Notes: generated by a model not told the origin, from the letters alone. 64,000 nucleotides of DNA from Arthrobacter sp. Leaf234 (GCF_001422665.1 NZ_LMLU01000001.1:153282-217281), one strand, 5' to 3'. Shown: positions 24,872-34,300, counted from the first letter of the stretch. Numbers and translations are program-made.

Positions 24872-24874
24872 GGG

Positions 24875-25894
24875 TCAGAGCTTCTTTCCGGCGGACCCGA
24901 GCGACGTCGCGGCGGCCACGACGCGGGCCGCGAGGCCGGCCTCGGCCGAGGCGCCCCAGACGCGGGGGTCGTACGTCTTCTTGTTGCCGACCTCGCCGTC
25001 GACCTTGAGGACGCCGTCGTAGTTGCGCAGCATGTGGTCCGCGACAGGACGCGTGAAGGCGTACTGGGTGTCCGTGTCGATGTTCATCTTGATGACACCG
25101 TAGGAGACGGCGTCCGCGATCTCCTGGTCGGAGGAACCGGATCCGCCGTGGAAGACGAGGTCGAACGGCTTGTCCTTGCCGAGCTTCTGCCCCACCTGGT
25201 CCTGGATCTCCTTGAGGATCTCCGGCCGCAGCTTCACGCCGCCCGGCTTGTACACGCCGTGCACGTTGCCGAAGGTCAGCGCCGTGATGTAGCGGCCGTG
25301 CTCGCCTGCGCCGAGGGCATCGATGGTCGCGAGGGCGTCCTCGACCGTGGTGTAAAGCTTGTCGTTGATGGCGTGCTCGACGCCGTCCTCCTCGCCTCCC
25401 ACGGTGCCGATCTCGACCTCGAGGATGATCTTCGCGGCGGCGGCACGGGGCAGGATCTCCCGGGCGATGCGCAGGTTCTCCTCGAGCGTCTCCGCGGAGC
25501 CGTCCCACATGTGCGAGTTGAAGATGGGGTCACGGCCGTTCTTCACGGCCTCCTCGGACGCGGCGAGCAGCGGCAGCACGAAGTCGTCCAGCTTGTCCTT
25601 GGGGCAGTGGTCGGTGTGCAGGGCGATGTTGACGTCGTACTTCCTGGCCACCTCCTTCGCGAAGGCGGCGAAGCCCAGCGAACCGGCGACCATGTCCTTG
25701 ACGCTCGCGCCGGACCAGTAGGCGGCGCCGCCCGTCGAGACCTGCACGATGCCGTCCGAGCCGGCCTCGGCGAACCCGCGCATCGCGGCGTTCAGGGTCT
25801 GCGAGGAGGTCACGTTCACTGCCGGGAATGCGAACCCGCCCGCCTTCGCGCGGTCGATCATCTCGGCGTAAACATCAGGGGTTGCTATAGGCAT
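24875..25894 (-). CDS. fba: Class II fructose-bisphosphate aldolase
   Basis: Zinc-dependent glycolytic/gluconeogenic enzyme, 339 residues. N-terminal FAFPAVNVTSSQTLNAA, metal/substrate motif ALHTDHCPKDK (D95, H96), EVEIGTVGGEEDGVEHA, TFGNVHGVYKPGGVKL and FHGGSGSSDQE are all present. GAAGGAGTCC precedes the ATG. It heads a two-gene operon with the DUF3151 gene. Confidence 0.97.
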   Translation of the reverse strand: MPIATPDVYAEMIDRAKAGGFAFPAVNVTSSQTLNAAMRGFAEAGSDGIVQVSTGGAAYWSGASVKDMVAGSLGFAAFAKEVARKYDVNIALHTDHCPKDKLDDFVLPLLAASEEAVKNGRDPIFNSHMWDGSAETLEENLRIAREILPRAAAAKIILEVEIGTVGGEEDGVEHAINDKLYTTVEDALATIDALGAGEHGRYITALTFGNVHGVYKPGGVKLRPEILKEIQDQVGQKLGKDKPFDLVFHGGSGSSDQEIADAVSYGVIKMNIDTDTQYAFTRPVADHMLRNYDGVLKVDGEVGNKKTYDPRVWGASAEAGLAARVVAAATSLGSAGKKL

Positions 25895-25983
25895 GCTGAG
25901 GACTCCTTCGTGGTGGTGAGTGCTTGCCTCATCCTAGCGAGCGGGTCTTCCGGGCGCAGAAGAAGTCGGCCCGGACGGCCCGT

Positions 25984-26667
25984 TCAGGCGTGCTGGCCGA
26001 AGACATGGCGCCGCACCCAGCCGTGCATCGCGATGGCGGCCGCGGCGGAGGCGTTGATGGAGCGGGTCGAGCCGAACTGGGCGATCGACAGCGTCGCCTC
26101 CGCCGCCTCGTGCACCTCGGGCGTCAGGCCCGGGCCCTCCTGGCCGAAGACGAGGACGCAGCGCTCGGGCAGGTCGTACGTCTCGAGCGGCACCGAGTCG
26201 GGGAAGTTGTCGATCCCGATCACCGCGAGGCCCTCCCCTGCCGCCCAGGCGGTGAAGTCCGCGACCGTCGGGTGGTGCCGTACGTGCTGGTAGCGGTCCG
26301 TCACCATCGCCCCACGCCGGTTCCACCGTCGTCGTCCGATGATGTGCACCTCCTGCGCGAGGAAGGCATTGGCCGTGCGCACCACCGAGCCGATGTTGAG
26401 ATCGTGCTGCCAGTTCTCGATGGCGACGTGGAAGCCGTGCCTGCGTCCGTCGAGGTCCGCGACGATGGCCTCGTGGGTCCAGTAGCGGTACCTGTCCACG
26501 ACGTTCCGGGTGTCCCCCGCCGCCAGCAGCTCGCGGTCCCAGTGGTCGCCGTCGGGCCACGCGCCCGCCCAGGGACCGACCCCGACCGGAGGCGCACCGG
26601 GCGCGCCGTCCCGAGCCGCCGCCGGGTCGTCGTCGGTGCATCCGGGCTCAGGCAGGGTTTCTTCCAC
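25984..26667 (-). CDS. SpoU/TrmH-family RNA 2'-O-methyltransferase
   Basis: 227 residues. The C-terminal half is a SPOUT knot methyltransferase domain: motif 1 NIGSVVRTANAFLAQEV, motif 2 LVFGQEGPGLTPEV and motif 3 LSIAQFGSTRSINASAAAAIAM. The N-terminal part is acidic and Pro-rich. It should transfer a methyl group from SAM to a ribose of tRNA or rRNA; the target is not evident. GTG 26667 is chosen because a -10-like TACGCT sits exactly 6 nt before it (leaderless), and a longer frame would run into the divergent HAD gene. Confidence 0.87.
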   Translation of the reverse strand: MEETLPEPGCTDDDPAAARDGAPGAPPVGVGPWAGAWPDGDHWDRELLAAGDTRNVVDRYRYWTHEAIVADLDGRRHGFHVAIENWQHDLNIGSVVRTANAFLAQEVHIIGRRRWNRRGAMVTDRYQHVRHHPTVADFTAWAAGEGLAVIGIDNFPDSVPLETYDLPERCVLVFGQEGPGLTPEVHEAAEATLSIAQFGSTRSINASAAAAIAMHGWVRRHVFGQHA

Positions 26668-26734
26668 CGTCCCAGCGTAGACGGCGGCAAAGGTGGAAGA
26701 CTGGCAGCGGACGGCCCACCCCGGAAGGACGAAC

Positions 26735-27514
26735 ATGCGCGAGAACGAACACATCGAGTGCTGGCTCACCGACATGGACGGGGTCCTGGTGCACGAGAAC
26801 CACGCCATTCCCGGCGCGGCCGAACTGATCGACCGATGGGTCGCCACGTCCAAGCGGTTCCTGGTGCTGACGAACAACTCGATCTACACGCCTCGCGACC
26901 TCGCGGCCCGCCTGAAGGCATCGGGCCTCGAGATCCCCGAGGAGAACCTCTGGACGTCCGCGCTCGCCACCGCGCAGTTCCTGCGGGACCAGCTGCCGGG
27001 CGGCCGCGCCTACGTGATCGGTGAGGCCGGACTGACGACGGCGCTGCACGAGGCAGGCTTCGTCCTCACAGACACGAACCCGGACTACGTGGTGCTCGGC
27101 GAGACGCGCACGTACTCGTTCGAGGCGATCACCAAGGCCGTGCGCCTCATCCTCGACGGTGCACGGTTCATCGCGACCAATCCGGACGTCACCGGTCCGT
27201 CCAAGGAGGGCCCGCTCCCCGCGACGGGCGCGATCGCCGCGATGATCACGGCGGCGACGAGCCGCGACCCCTACATCGTCGGCAAGCCGAACCCCATGAT
27301 GTTCCGCTCGGCGATGAACCAGATCGACGCGCACTCCGAGACCACGGCGATGATCGGCGACCGGATGGACACCGACATCATCGCGGGCATGGAGGCCGGG
27401 CTGCACACCGTCCTCGTCCTGAGCGGGATCACGCAACCGGCCGACATCGAGGCCTACCCCTTCCGCCCGGCGCAGATCGTCGACTCCGTCGCGGACCTCA
27501 TCGACCAGGTCTGA
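26735..27514 (+). CDS. HAD-superfamily phosphatase (NagD/HAD-IIA type)
   Basis: 259 residues with the HAD motifs: I DMDGVLVHEN, II VLTNNSIY, III-region GKPNPMMF and IV MIGDRMDTDIIAGMEAG. The C2-type cap between motifs II and III places it with NagD-like phosphatases acting on nucleotides or sugar phosphates. ATG 26735 has GGAAGGAC 5 nt upstream. It is divergent from the TrmH gene and a single transcription unit. Confidence 0.9.
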   Translation: MRENEHIECWLTDMDGVLVHENHAIPGAAELIDRWVATSKRFLVLTNNSIYTPRDLAARLKASGLEIPEENLWTSALATAQFLRDQLPGGRAYVIGEAGLTTALHEAGFVLTDTNPDYVVLGETRTYSFEAITKAVRLILDGARFIATNPDVTGPSKEGPLPATGAIAAMITAATSRDPYIVGKPNPMMFRSAMNQIDAHSETTAMIGDRMDTDIIAGMEAGLHTVLVLSGITQPADIEAYPFRPAQIVDSVADLIDQV

Positions 27515-27540
27515 CCCGAGCGGACACGGTCGGACACGCC

Positions 27541-28536
27541 TCAGAAGTAGCGCTTCCACCCGCCGCCGCCGGGAGCCGGGACGTACGCGTCCTGCACCGC
27601 GGTGACGATCGACTGGTAGATACCGGGGTTCCACTGGGGGCTGGCGTGGGCCGGAAGCGCACCCCCGGTGACATAGTCCGTCGCCACCACGTTGTCGGGC
27701 AGTGCCCGCGCCCAGCCCGCCCGTGCCGTCGCGTAGTCGACGACGCCGTCGTCCGGGTTGCCGGCGAACACCACCTTCGTGTCCCCGAGGGACAGGCTGA
27801 AGCGCGAGACGTCGAAGTGGTAGATGTACGAGGACTCGGACTGGATGAGTTCGCTGCTGGGAGCCAGGGGCGAGACCTGCTCGAGGGTCTGGTCGACGAT
27901 CTGGCTCCAGGTCCGCTCGTTCTTGTGGACGATCCGCTCGCCGAGCTCGTACGTGCCGCGCAGGCTGATCGGCACGCGGACACCGGCTTCGTACAGCAGC
28001 ACCACGCCGTCGAACATGCGCTGGTCCCGCACGTCGAACCGGCTGGACGGGGAGGAATCGAGGAGGACCAGTTCCACGGGGATGCCGCGGTCCCGCAGGC
28101 GGGCGGCCACCTCGACCGCCACCATCCCGCCGAAGCTGTGGCCGTAGAAGTACAGCTTCTCGAGCCGGAAGTTGTCGACGTAGCGGTTCATGGTGGCGAC
28201 CACGTTGTTGATGTCCAGGCCCCTGTTCGAGTACCCCATGACGGCCATCTGTGCACGCCGTGCCAGGGCCGGCCGGAGGGAGTTGAGGATCCAGAGCCCC
28301 TCCTCCCAGCTGGTCTTGTACCCGGGGAACAGCACCCAGCGGTCGTTCGGGAAGCGGGCGCGCGCCGCGTCGTCGTCGAGCGGCAGGATCCGCGTCTGCT
28401 CACGCTGGGACTGGATGACCCGCGTGAACGCGAGGTCGGTGCCGACCACAGCGGCGAGCGCCGAGCCGATGAGGAAGGACCGGCGGGAGGACTGGCGGAA
28501 GTCGCGGGCACGCTGCAGCGAGAGCGCGTCGTCCAC
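27541..28536 (-). CDS. Alpha/beta hydrolase with Tat-type N-terminus
   Basis: 331 residues. A twin-arginine motif SSRRSFLIG (residues 16-24) precedes a hydrophobic stretch, so export or membrane anchoring by Tat is likely. The body is an alpha/beta hydrolase: WVLFPGYKTSWEEG, nucleophile elbow YGHSFGGMVAVEV (S134), VVFAGNPDDGVVDY (candidate acid) and a His near the C-terminus. Family beyond this is not recognised; esterase or thioesterase-like activity on an extracytoplasmic lipid is possible. GTG start 38 nt after pyrE, so probably co-transcribed with it; no strong ribosome binding site. Confidence 0.75.
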   Translation of the reverse strand: MDDALSLQRARDFRQSSRRSFLIGSALAAVVGTDLAFTRVIQSQREQTRILPLDDDAARARFPNDRWVLFPGYKTSWEEGLWILNSLRPALARRAQMAVMGYSNRGLDINNVVATMNRYVDNFRLEKLYFYGHSFGGMVAVEVAARLRDRGIPVELVLLDSSPSSRFDVRDQRMFDGVVLLYEAGVRVPISLRGTYELGERIVHKNERTWSQIVDQTLEQVSPLAPSSELIQSESSYIYHFDVSRFSLSLGDTKVVFAGNPDDGVVDYATARAGWARALPDNVVATDYVTGGALPAHASPQWNPGIYQSIVTAVQDAYVPAPGGGGWKRYF

Positions 28537-28574
28537 CCGCCGCTCGACTCCGTCCGCGCTGCCGGAGGTGCCCG

Positions 28575-29150
28575 TCAGGCGAGGCCCAGCTCTTCCTTGC
28601 CGAAGGCGAAGAGGTAGGGCACCCCGGCCTCGGACTCGATCCGCTCCTTGGACCCCGTGGTCCTGTCCACGATCACGGCGACCGCCCGGACGTCACCGCC
28701 GGCACGGCGCACGCCCTCGACCGCGGTCAGGGCGGAACCGCCCGTGGTGGAGGTGTCCTCGAGGACGACGACGGGACGGCCGGACACGTCCGGCCCCTCG
28801 ACCTGGCGGCCCATCCCGTGCGTCTTCTGGGTCTTGCGGACCACGAAGGCGTCGATGGGCCGGCCGGCCTGCGCGGCGGCGTGCATGACGGCGTTACCCA
28901 CCGGATCGGCGCCCATGGTCAGACCGCCGGCAGCCTCGAACGCGATGCCGGCGTCGTCGAGCAGCGCGAGCATGACCCGGCCCACGAGCACCGACGCCTC
29001 GTGGTGGAGGGTGATCCGCCGGAGGTCGATGTAGTAGTCCGCCTCGACGCCGCTGGAGAGCGTCACGCGCTCGTGCACCACGGCGAGGTCCTTGATCAGC
29101 TCCAGGAGCCGGGAGCGGTCGGAGGTCTGCACGGAGGTCTCGGCGGTCAT
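28575..29150 (-). CDS. pyrE: Orotate phosphoribosyltransferase
   Basis: UMP-synthesis enzyme joining orotate and PRPP, 191 residues. PRPP-binding loop VVVLEDTSTTGGSALTAVE, FVVRKTQKTHGMGRQVEG flexible loop and SSGVEADYYIDLRRITL are diagnostic. The ATG has a TAGACT hexamer exactly 6 nt upstream and no Shine-Dalgarno, predicting a leaderless transcript. Confidence 0.95.
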   Translation of the reverse strand: MTAETSVQTSDRSRLLELIKDLAVVHERVTLSSGVEADYYIDLRRITLHHEASVLVGRVMLALLDDAGIAFEAAGGLTMGADPVGNAVMHAAAQAGRPIDAFVVRKTQKTHGMGRQVEGPDVSGRPVVVLEDTSTTGGSALTAVEGVRRAGGDVRAVAVIVDRTTGSKERIESEAGVPYLFAFGKEELGLA

Positions 29151-29210
29151 GCGGCCAGTCTATCGAGAGCGCGTGTCACGCTGCGCACGGGCCAGCGGCG
29201 ATCGCTGGTC

Positions 29211-30419
29211 TCAGCCCGGGATCGTCTCCCCGAGGCCGAGGACCATGTCGTCGATCCGCTGGGGGGACATCGCGTCATGGATGGCCAGCATGCTCGCGCC
29301 CAGGACGCCCGCATCGATCCCGGAGGACGACTGCACGATCTGCAGGTGCTGCGTGGCGAGGGGGACCGTGCGCGAGTAGACGACCTCACGGATACCGGCG
29401 ATGAAATGCTCGCCCGTGAGCGCCATCGACCCGCCGATGACGATGACCGACGGATTCATCAGGCTCACGCACGCCGAGAGGACCTCTCCCACATCACGAC
29501 CGGCCTGGCGCACTGCATGGACCGCGTCCTTGTTCCCGCTTCCCACGAGACGGACGACATCCTCGGCAGTACGGGCGTCCAGCCCGAGCGCACGGAGCTT
29601 CGCGGCGACGGCCGGGCCGGAGGCGACGGCCTCGAGGCAGTCCAGGTTTCCGCAGTGGCAGGGGACGCCCGTGCCGTCGTGCACGCGGATGTGCCCGATA
29701 TCGCCGGCGACACCGTCCGCCCCACGCTGCAGCATGCCGTTGGAGACGATGCCCGAGCCGATGCCCGTGGCGACCTTCACGTAGATCAGCTCACCGGTGT
29801 CCGGCCACGCCGCGTTCCGCTCCCCGACGGCCATGACGTTGACATCGTTGTCCACGAGGACCGGGACGTGGAAGTGGTCCTGCAGGTAGCCCGGGACGTC
29901 GAAGCGGTTCCAGCCGGGCATGATCGGCGGGTTGATGGGCATGCCCGTCCTGTGCTCCACGGGCCCCGGCACACCGACCCCGATCGCCAGCAGATCCGCG
30001 AGGTCGCGGTCCGAGTCCGCCAGCAGTTCGGAGGCCATCTCCACCACCGCATCGAGGACCGCGGTCGGGCCGATGGCCACCTCAATCGAACGAGCGGCTT
30101 CACGCAGCTGGTGACCCGTGAGGTCGGTCAGTGCCACGCGCAGGTGCGACGCCCCGATGTCCACACCCAGGACCACCTTGCTCCCCGCCTTGAGGGCGAT
30201 CCGCGAGGACGGCCGCCCGCCCGTGGAGACGGCATCGTCGACGAAACCGACCAGGCCCAGCTCCATCAGGGATTCGATGCGCAGCGTCACCGTGGAGCGC
30301 GCGAGTCCCATCTGGGCGGCGAGCTCGGATCGGGTGCGGGGCCGTCCGTCGCGCAGGATCTGGAAGAGCTCGCTGGCTCCGGAGGAGCCGAGGCCGTTGA
30401 AGCTACTTACGTCACGCAT
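29211..30419 (-). CDS. ROK-family transcriptional regulator (NagC/XylR type)
   Basis: 402 residues: an N-terminal winged helix-turn-helix (ELFQILRDGRPRTRSELAAQ, MGLARSTVTLRIESLMELGL) and a ROK sugar-kinase-like domain with VVLGVDIGASHLRVALTD and the zinc motif around VHDGTGVPCHCGNLDCLEAVAS. It should sense a sugar or sugar phosphate and regulate the adjacent ABC/dehydrogenase/isomerase locus. The ATG at 30419 has TGTAAT 6 nt upstream (leaderless). It lies 85 bp after the permease in the same direction. A palindrome ATAAC-AC-GTTAT in the divergent intergenic region is a candidate target. Confidence 0.9.
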   Translation of the reverse strand: MRDVSSFNGLGSSGASELFQILRDGRPRTRSELAAQMGLARSTVTLRIESLMELGLVGFVDDAVSTGGRPSSRIALKAGSKVVLGVDIGASHLRVALTDLTGHQLREAARSIEVAIGPTAVLDAVVEMASELLADSDRDLADLLAIGVGVPGPVEHRTGMPINPPIMPGWNRFDVPGYLQDHFHVPVLVDNDVNVMAVGERNAAWPDTGELIYVKVATGIGSGIVSNGMLQRGADGVAGDIGHIRVHDGTGVPCHCGNLDCLEAVASGPAVAAKLRALGLDARTAEDVVRLVGSGNKDAVHAVRQAGRDVGEVLSACVSLMNPSVIVIGGSMALTGEHFIAGIREVVYSRTVPLATQHLQIVQSSSGIDAGVLGASMLAIHDAMSPQRIDDMVLGLGETIPG

Positions 30420-30504
30420 CGACTCATTACAGCATGGAAACCGACGGAACAAGGGTCGCCTGGGACGGTGCGTGATCCACCCCTGGTACGCCGCTCCACG
30501 GTGA

Positions 30505-31590
30505 TCAGTTCGCCGCCGCCGCGTCCGTGCGGACCGCGTTCTTCAGGCGTCTGCGCGGCCCCTGCGCGGCGAATCGCTGCTGCAGGAGGACGGCCCCCAC
30601 GAGGATGAGGGCCCGGGCCAGCGCCTGGATGGAGGTGTCGAGGTTGTTCTGGGTGAAGACGTTGATGAGGGTACTGAAGATCAGCACCCCGAGCACGGTG
30701 CCCATGATCGTGCCCCGGCCCCCGACGAGCAGGGTCCCGCCGACGACGACGGCGGCGATGACGTCGAGTTCGACGAGCAGCCCGTGCGTGGAGGTACCGG
30801 CCGTGGTGCGGCCGAGGTACATGATGCCGCCGATACCCGCCGTGAACCCCGCGAGGACGTAGAGGTACACCAGGTGGCGCCTCACCTTGATGCCGGCCAG
30901 CCGAGATGCCTCGAGGTTCCCGCCGATGGCGATGGTGCGCCGACCGAAGGTGGTGCGGTTCAGGAGGAACCAGCCGCCCGCGGCGACCACGGCGAAGATC
31001 CAGACCAGGATGGGGACGCCGAGCAGGTCGGCGCGCAGGACCTCGAGGAAGTCACGGTTGCTGACCACCTGCGTCCTTCGGCCCGAGATGAGCTCCGCGA
31101 GGCCACGTGCACCGATGAGCATCGCCAGGGTGGCGATGAAGGCCACCACTTTGCCGTACGCGATCAGGACGCCGTTGACGAGCCCGGCAGCGGCACCGAC
31201 GGCGAGGGCGACGATCACCATGAGGAGCCATGAGGACTGCGCGGCCGCCATCTGCACGCTGGTGAGGCTCGCCACGACCGTCGTCAGGCCGATCACCGAC
31301 CCGACGGACAGGTCGATCCCGCCGGCGGTGATGACGAAGGTCACGCCGATGCTCACCACACCGATGATCGATGCGTACCGGAGGATCGTGAGCATGTTCT
31401 CGAGGTTCAGGAAGCGGTCCCCACTGGTGATCGCTCCCACGACGAGGAGCAGGGCGAGCGCGATGACCAGTCCGAGGTTGCGCCCTGCCGAACCCCGCAG
31501 GAAGGCGTGCAGCGGATTGGCCCGGCCGGGCCGTCCGTGCTCCGTCGCATCGGGGTTCGGCTCGGCCACCTTCGTGTTCTGCTCGCTCAC
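30505..31590 (-). CDS. CUT2 sugar ABC transporter permease (RbsC-like)
   Basis: 361 residues with about 8-10 hydrophobic segments and the BPD_transp_2 signatures ITAGGIDLSVGSVIGLTTVV, FIATLAMLIGARGLAEL, ELDVIAAVVVGGTLLVGGRG. Membrane channel of a ribose-type importer. Its start overlaps the ATPase stop (ATGA). The substrate is not known; the neighbouring dehydrogenase and isomerase suggest a polyol, inositol or unusual sugar. Confidence 0.93.
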   Translation of the reverse strand: MSEQNTKVAEPNPDATEHGRPGRANPLHAFLRGSAGRNLGLVIALALLLVVGAITSGDRFLNLENMLTILRYASIIGVVSIGVTFVITAGGIDLSVGSVIGLTTVVASLTSVQMAAAQSSWLLMVIVALAVGAAAGLVNGVLIAYGKVVAFIATLAMLIGARGLAELISGRRTQVVSNRDFLEVLRADLLGVPILVWIFAVVAAGGWFLLNRTTFGRRTIAIGGNLEASRLAGIKVRRHLVYLYVLAGFTAGIGGIMYLGRTTAGTSTHGLLVELDVIAAVVVGGTLLVGGRGTIMGTVLGVLIFSTLINVFTQNNLDTSIQALARALILVGAVLLQQRFAAQGPRRRLKNAVRTDAAAAN

Positions 31591-33107
31591 GCGGCACTTC
31601 CCTTCATGATGAGGTCGAGCACGCCGTGCTCGTCCAGGTCGCTGGCATTCGTCTGGGTGAGGACCCTGCCGTCGTCGATGACGAGCACCGTGTCCGCGAG
31701 CCCCAGGACTTCTTCGATCTCACTCGAGATGACGATGATGGCGGTGCCGGCGACGGCGAGCGCACGGATGAGCTCGTAGATCTCGGCCCTCGCTCCGACG
31801 TCGACGCCGCGCGTCGGTTCGTCGAGCAGGAGCACCGAGGTGCCGTGCACGAGCCACCGGCCCAGCAGGATCTTCTGCTGATTGCCGCCGGAGAGAGTCC
31901 GGGCCGGGCGGTCGGGATCGGCGGGTCGCAGTTCCAGCGCCGCGATCTGCTCGCGTGCCGCCTGCCGCTCGGCCGCCTCGTCCAGATACCCGGCTCGGGC
32001 GAACCGCCCGAAGGTGGACAGCGTGACGTTCTTGAAGACGGGTTCGTCCAGGATGAGTCCCTGGCTCTTGCGCTCCTCCGGGGACAGACCGATACCGGCA
32101 TCGACGGCCGCGGTGACGGAGCCCGGGCGAAGGACCTTCCCGTGGACGGTGACCGTCCCCGAGGACGCCTTGCGCGCTCCGTAGATGGTCTCGATGATCT
32201 CCGAGCGCTTCGAGCCCACCAGTCCGGCGAGCCCCAGGACCTCACCGGCGCTCAGGGTGAAGCTCAGCCTGTCGAAGTGGCCGTCGAGCTCGAGGTCCTC
32301 CACCGTCAGCACGACCGGCGCGTCAGCAGCCGGGGGCCGCCGCTCGGGGAACACGTTCTCGATGTCCCGGCCGGTCATGAGGCGGATCAGCTCGGCTCGC
32401 GGGGTGTCCCGGACGTCGAGGCCCGTCGCGGTGCTCCGACCGTCCTTGATGACGGAGATGCGATCACCGATCTGCCTGATCTCCTCCAGCCTGTGGGAGA
32501 TGTAGACCACGGCGATCCCCTGCGTGGTGAGCTCACGCACCACCCGGAACAGATTGGCGACCTCGCCCGAGTCGAGGATGGCGCTCGGCTCGTCCATGAT
32601 GATGAGCTTCGTGTCCCGCGACAGCGCGCGAGCCAGGCTGACGATCTGCTTGTTGGCCGCCGACAGCGCCCCGACTTCCGTCGACGGCGACAGCCGACCA
32701 TGACCGAGACGGTCGAGCAGTGCCCGCGTCAGCGCGTGGGCCTTCCGGACGCGGAGCACTCCCCCGCTGGACACCTCGTGCCCGAGGAAGATGTTCTCGG
32801 CGATCGACAGTCCGTCGACCACATCGAGCTCCTGGTACATCGTGGCGATCCCGAGGGCGAGCGCCGCGGTCGGACCGGGCAGGGAGATCGCCTCGCCCTC
32901 CCAGTAGATCTGCCCGCCGTCGGGCTGATGGACACCGGACAGCGTCTTGATGAGCGTCGACTTGCCGGCACCGTTCTGGCCCATGACGCAGTGCACCTCC
33001 CCCCGGCGCACCTGCAGGTCCACCCCCTTGAGGGCCTGGACCCCGGCGAAGTGCTTGGTGATCCCGCGGACTTCCAGCAGGGGCAGGGACTGATCGTCAT
33101 CGAACAT
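31587..33107 (-). CDS. CUT2 sugar ABC transporter ATP-binding protein (RbsA-like)
   Basis: 506 residues, two ABC domains. Domain 1: Walker A GQNGAGKST, signature LSAANKQIVSLARAL (degenerate), Walker B LIIMDEPSAIL. Domain 2: degenerate Walker A GLVGSKRSE, signature [14 protein letters not shown], Walker B VLLLDEPTRGVDVG. ATG 33107 is chosen because the ABC domain starts within 10 residues; the ribosome binding site is poor. It is transcribed divergently from its probable partner binding protein, an uncommon split for CUT2 systems. Confidence 0.93.
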   Translation of the reverse strand: MFDDDQSLPLLEVRGITKHFAGVQALKGVDLQVRRGEVHCVMGQNGAGKSTLIKTLSGVHQPDGGQIYWEGEAISLPGPTAALALGIATMYQELDVVDGLSIAENIFLGHEVSSGGVLRVRKAHALTRALLDRLGHGRLSPSTEVGALSAANKQIVSLARALSRDTKLIIMDEPSAILDSGEVANLFRVVRELTTQGIAVVYISHRLEEIRQIGDRISVIKDGRSTATGLDVRDTPRAELIRLMTGRDIENVFPERRPPAADAPVVLTVEDLELDGHFDRLSFTLSAGEVLGLAGLVGSKRSEIIETIYGARKASSGTVTVHGKVLRPGSVTAAVDAGIGLSPEERKSQGLILDEPVFKNVTLSTFGRFARAGYLDEAAERQAAREQIAALELRPADPDRPARTLSGGNQQKILLGRWLVHGTSVLLLDEPTRGVDVGARAEIYELIRALAVAGTAIIVISSEIEEVLGLADTVLVIDDGRVLTQTNASDLDEHGVLDLIMKGSAA

Positions 33108-33116
33108 GTGACGAAG

Positions 33117-33128
33117 ATAACACGTTAT
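33117..33128. promoter_or_regulatory. Palindrome between divergent transporter genes, candidate operator
   Basis: ATAAC-AC-GTTAT, a 12-bp dyad 10 nt upstream of the ATPase start, in the 149-bp region between divergent ABC genes. The A/T-rich arms stand out in this GC-rich sequence. Binding by the ROK regulator encoded in the same locus is a guess. Confidence 0.45.
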
Positions 33129-33256
33129 GTCGATTATCGGTGGAAAGCCGTCGATTCCTTCCATGCTTCTGTTACTGTGAGGCAAGTCACGCTGAGTTGC
33201 CCCACTCGGGCGAGGATCGCGGCTCTGCCAAGTTCATTACTCAAAGAGGAGAAACC

Positions 33257-34300
33257 ATGCTTGCAGTTCCTGTGAACCGGAGAGTGCTCGTCACGACCGG
33301 GGCCTTCATCTCCATCGGCGCCCTCCTGACCGGATGCACACCGGGTGACGACGCGACGAACACCCAGCCGACCAACGCCTCCGCCGAAGGGAACCAGGCC
33401 GAGGGGGACACCGTGGTGATCGGCTTCTCGGGGCCGGCGGCGGACCACGGATGGCTCGGTGCCATCAACGCGGCGGCGCTCGCCACGGCCGAGGAGTTCC
33501 CCGACATCGACCTGCGCGTGGCGGAGGGGACCAACGACGCCAATCTGCAGATCAGCCAGGTGGAACAGTTCATCAACGACGGCGTCGACGCCATCGTGCT
33601 GCTTCCGACCGACGGCGCGGCGCTGACACCCGTCGCCACCCAGGCCATGGAGGCGGGCATCCCCGTCATCAACGTCGACCGCGAGTTCTCCAGCTCCTTC
33701 GCAGCACGTGCCACGGTCCTGGGCGACAACTACGGGATGGGCGTCAGCGCCGGGACCTACATCTGCGAGAAGCTCGGCGGGAACGAGGACGCGGTCGTCG
33801 CGGAGATCGCGGGCATCGACTCCCTGCCGCTGACGCAGGACCGTAGTCAGGGTTTCGCCGATGCGCTCGAGTCCTGCGGACTCGACGTGGACAACCGGGT
33901 CGCCGCCGACTTCACGGTCCAGGGCGGCGAGGCAACGACGTCGCAGCTCCTCTCCGCGGCACCGAAGATCGACGCCATCTGGAACCACGACGACGATCAG
34001 GGGATCGGCGTCCTCGCCGCCATCGACAACGCCGGGCGGGACGACTTCTTCATGGTCGGCGGAGCCGGCTCAGCCAACGCCATGCGCGAGATCCAGTCCG
34101 GCGAGAGCGTGCTCGAAGCAACGGTGATCTACCCGTCCACCCAGGCAGCCGACGGCATCCGCATGGCACGCCTGATCGCCCAGGACAAGGCCATGAGCGA
34201 CCTCGTGGAAGTCGAGGTGCCCAAGCGCGTCGTCCTGAACGCCCCGGTGGTGACGAGCGACAACGTCGACCGCTACCTGCCCACCGCCTTCGAATCCTAG
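33257..34300 (+). CDS. Sugar-binding lipoprotein of CUT2 ABC transporter
   Basis: 347 residues: lipoprotein signal (ALLTGCTPG lipobox), then a ribose-type binding fold (VVIGFSGPAADHGWLGAINA, DANLQISQVEQFINDGVDAI, VLLPTDGAALTPVATQAMEA, GIPVINVDREFS, AIWNHDDDQGIGVLAAIDNA). ATG 33257 is fixed by AAAGAGGAG 5 nt upstream. It starts a plus-strand unit with the dehydrogenase and isomerase and faces its presumed ATPase/permease. A 14-bp hairpin follows the stop. Confidence 0.92.
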   Translation: MLAVPVNRRVLVTTGAFISIGALLTGCTPGDDATNTQPTNASAEGNQAEGDTVVIGFSGPAADHGWLGAINAAALATAEEFPDIDLRVAEGTNDANLQISQVEQFINDGVDAIVLLPTDGAALTPVATQAMEAGIPVINVDREFSSSFAARATVLGDNYGMGVSAGTYICEKLGGNEDAVVAEIAGIDSLPLTQDRSQGFADALESCGLDVDNRVAADFTVQGGEATTSQLLSAAPKIDAIWNHDDDQGIGVLAAIDNAGRDDFFMVGGAGSANAMREIQSGESVLEATVIYPSTQAADGIRMARLIAQDKAMSDLVEVEVPKRVVLNAPVVTSDNVDRYLPTAFES

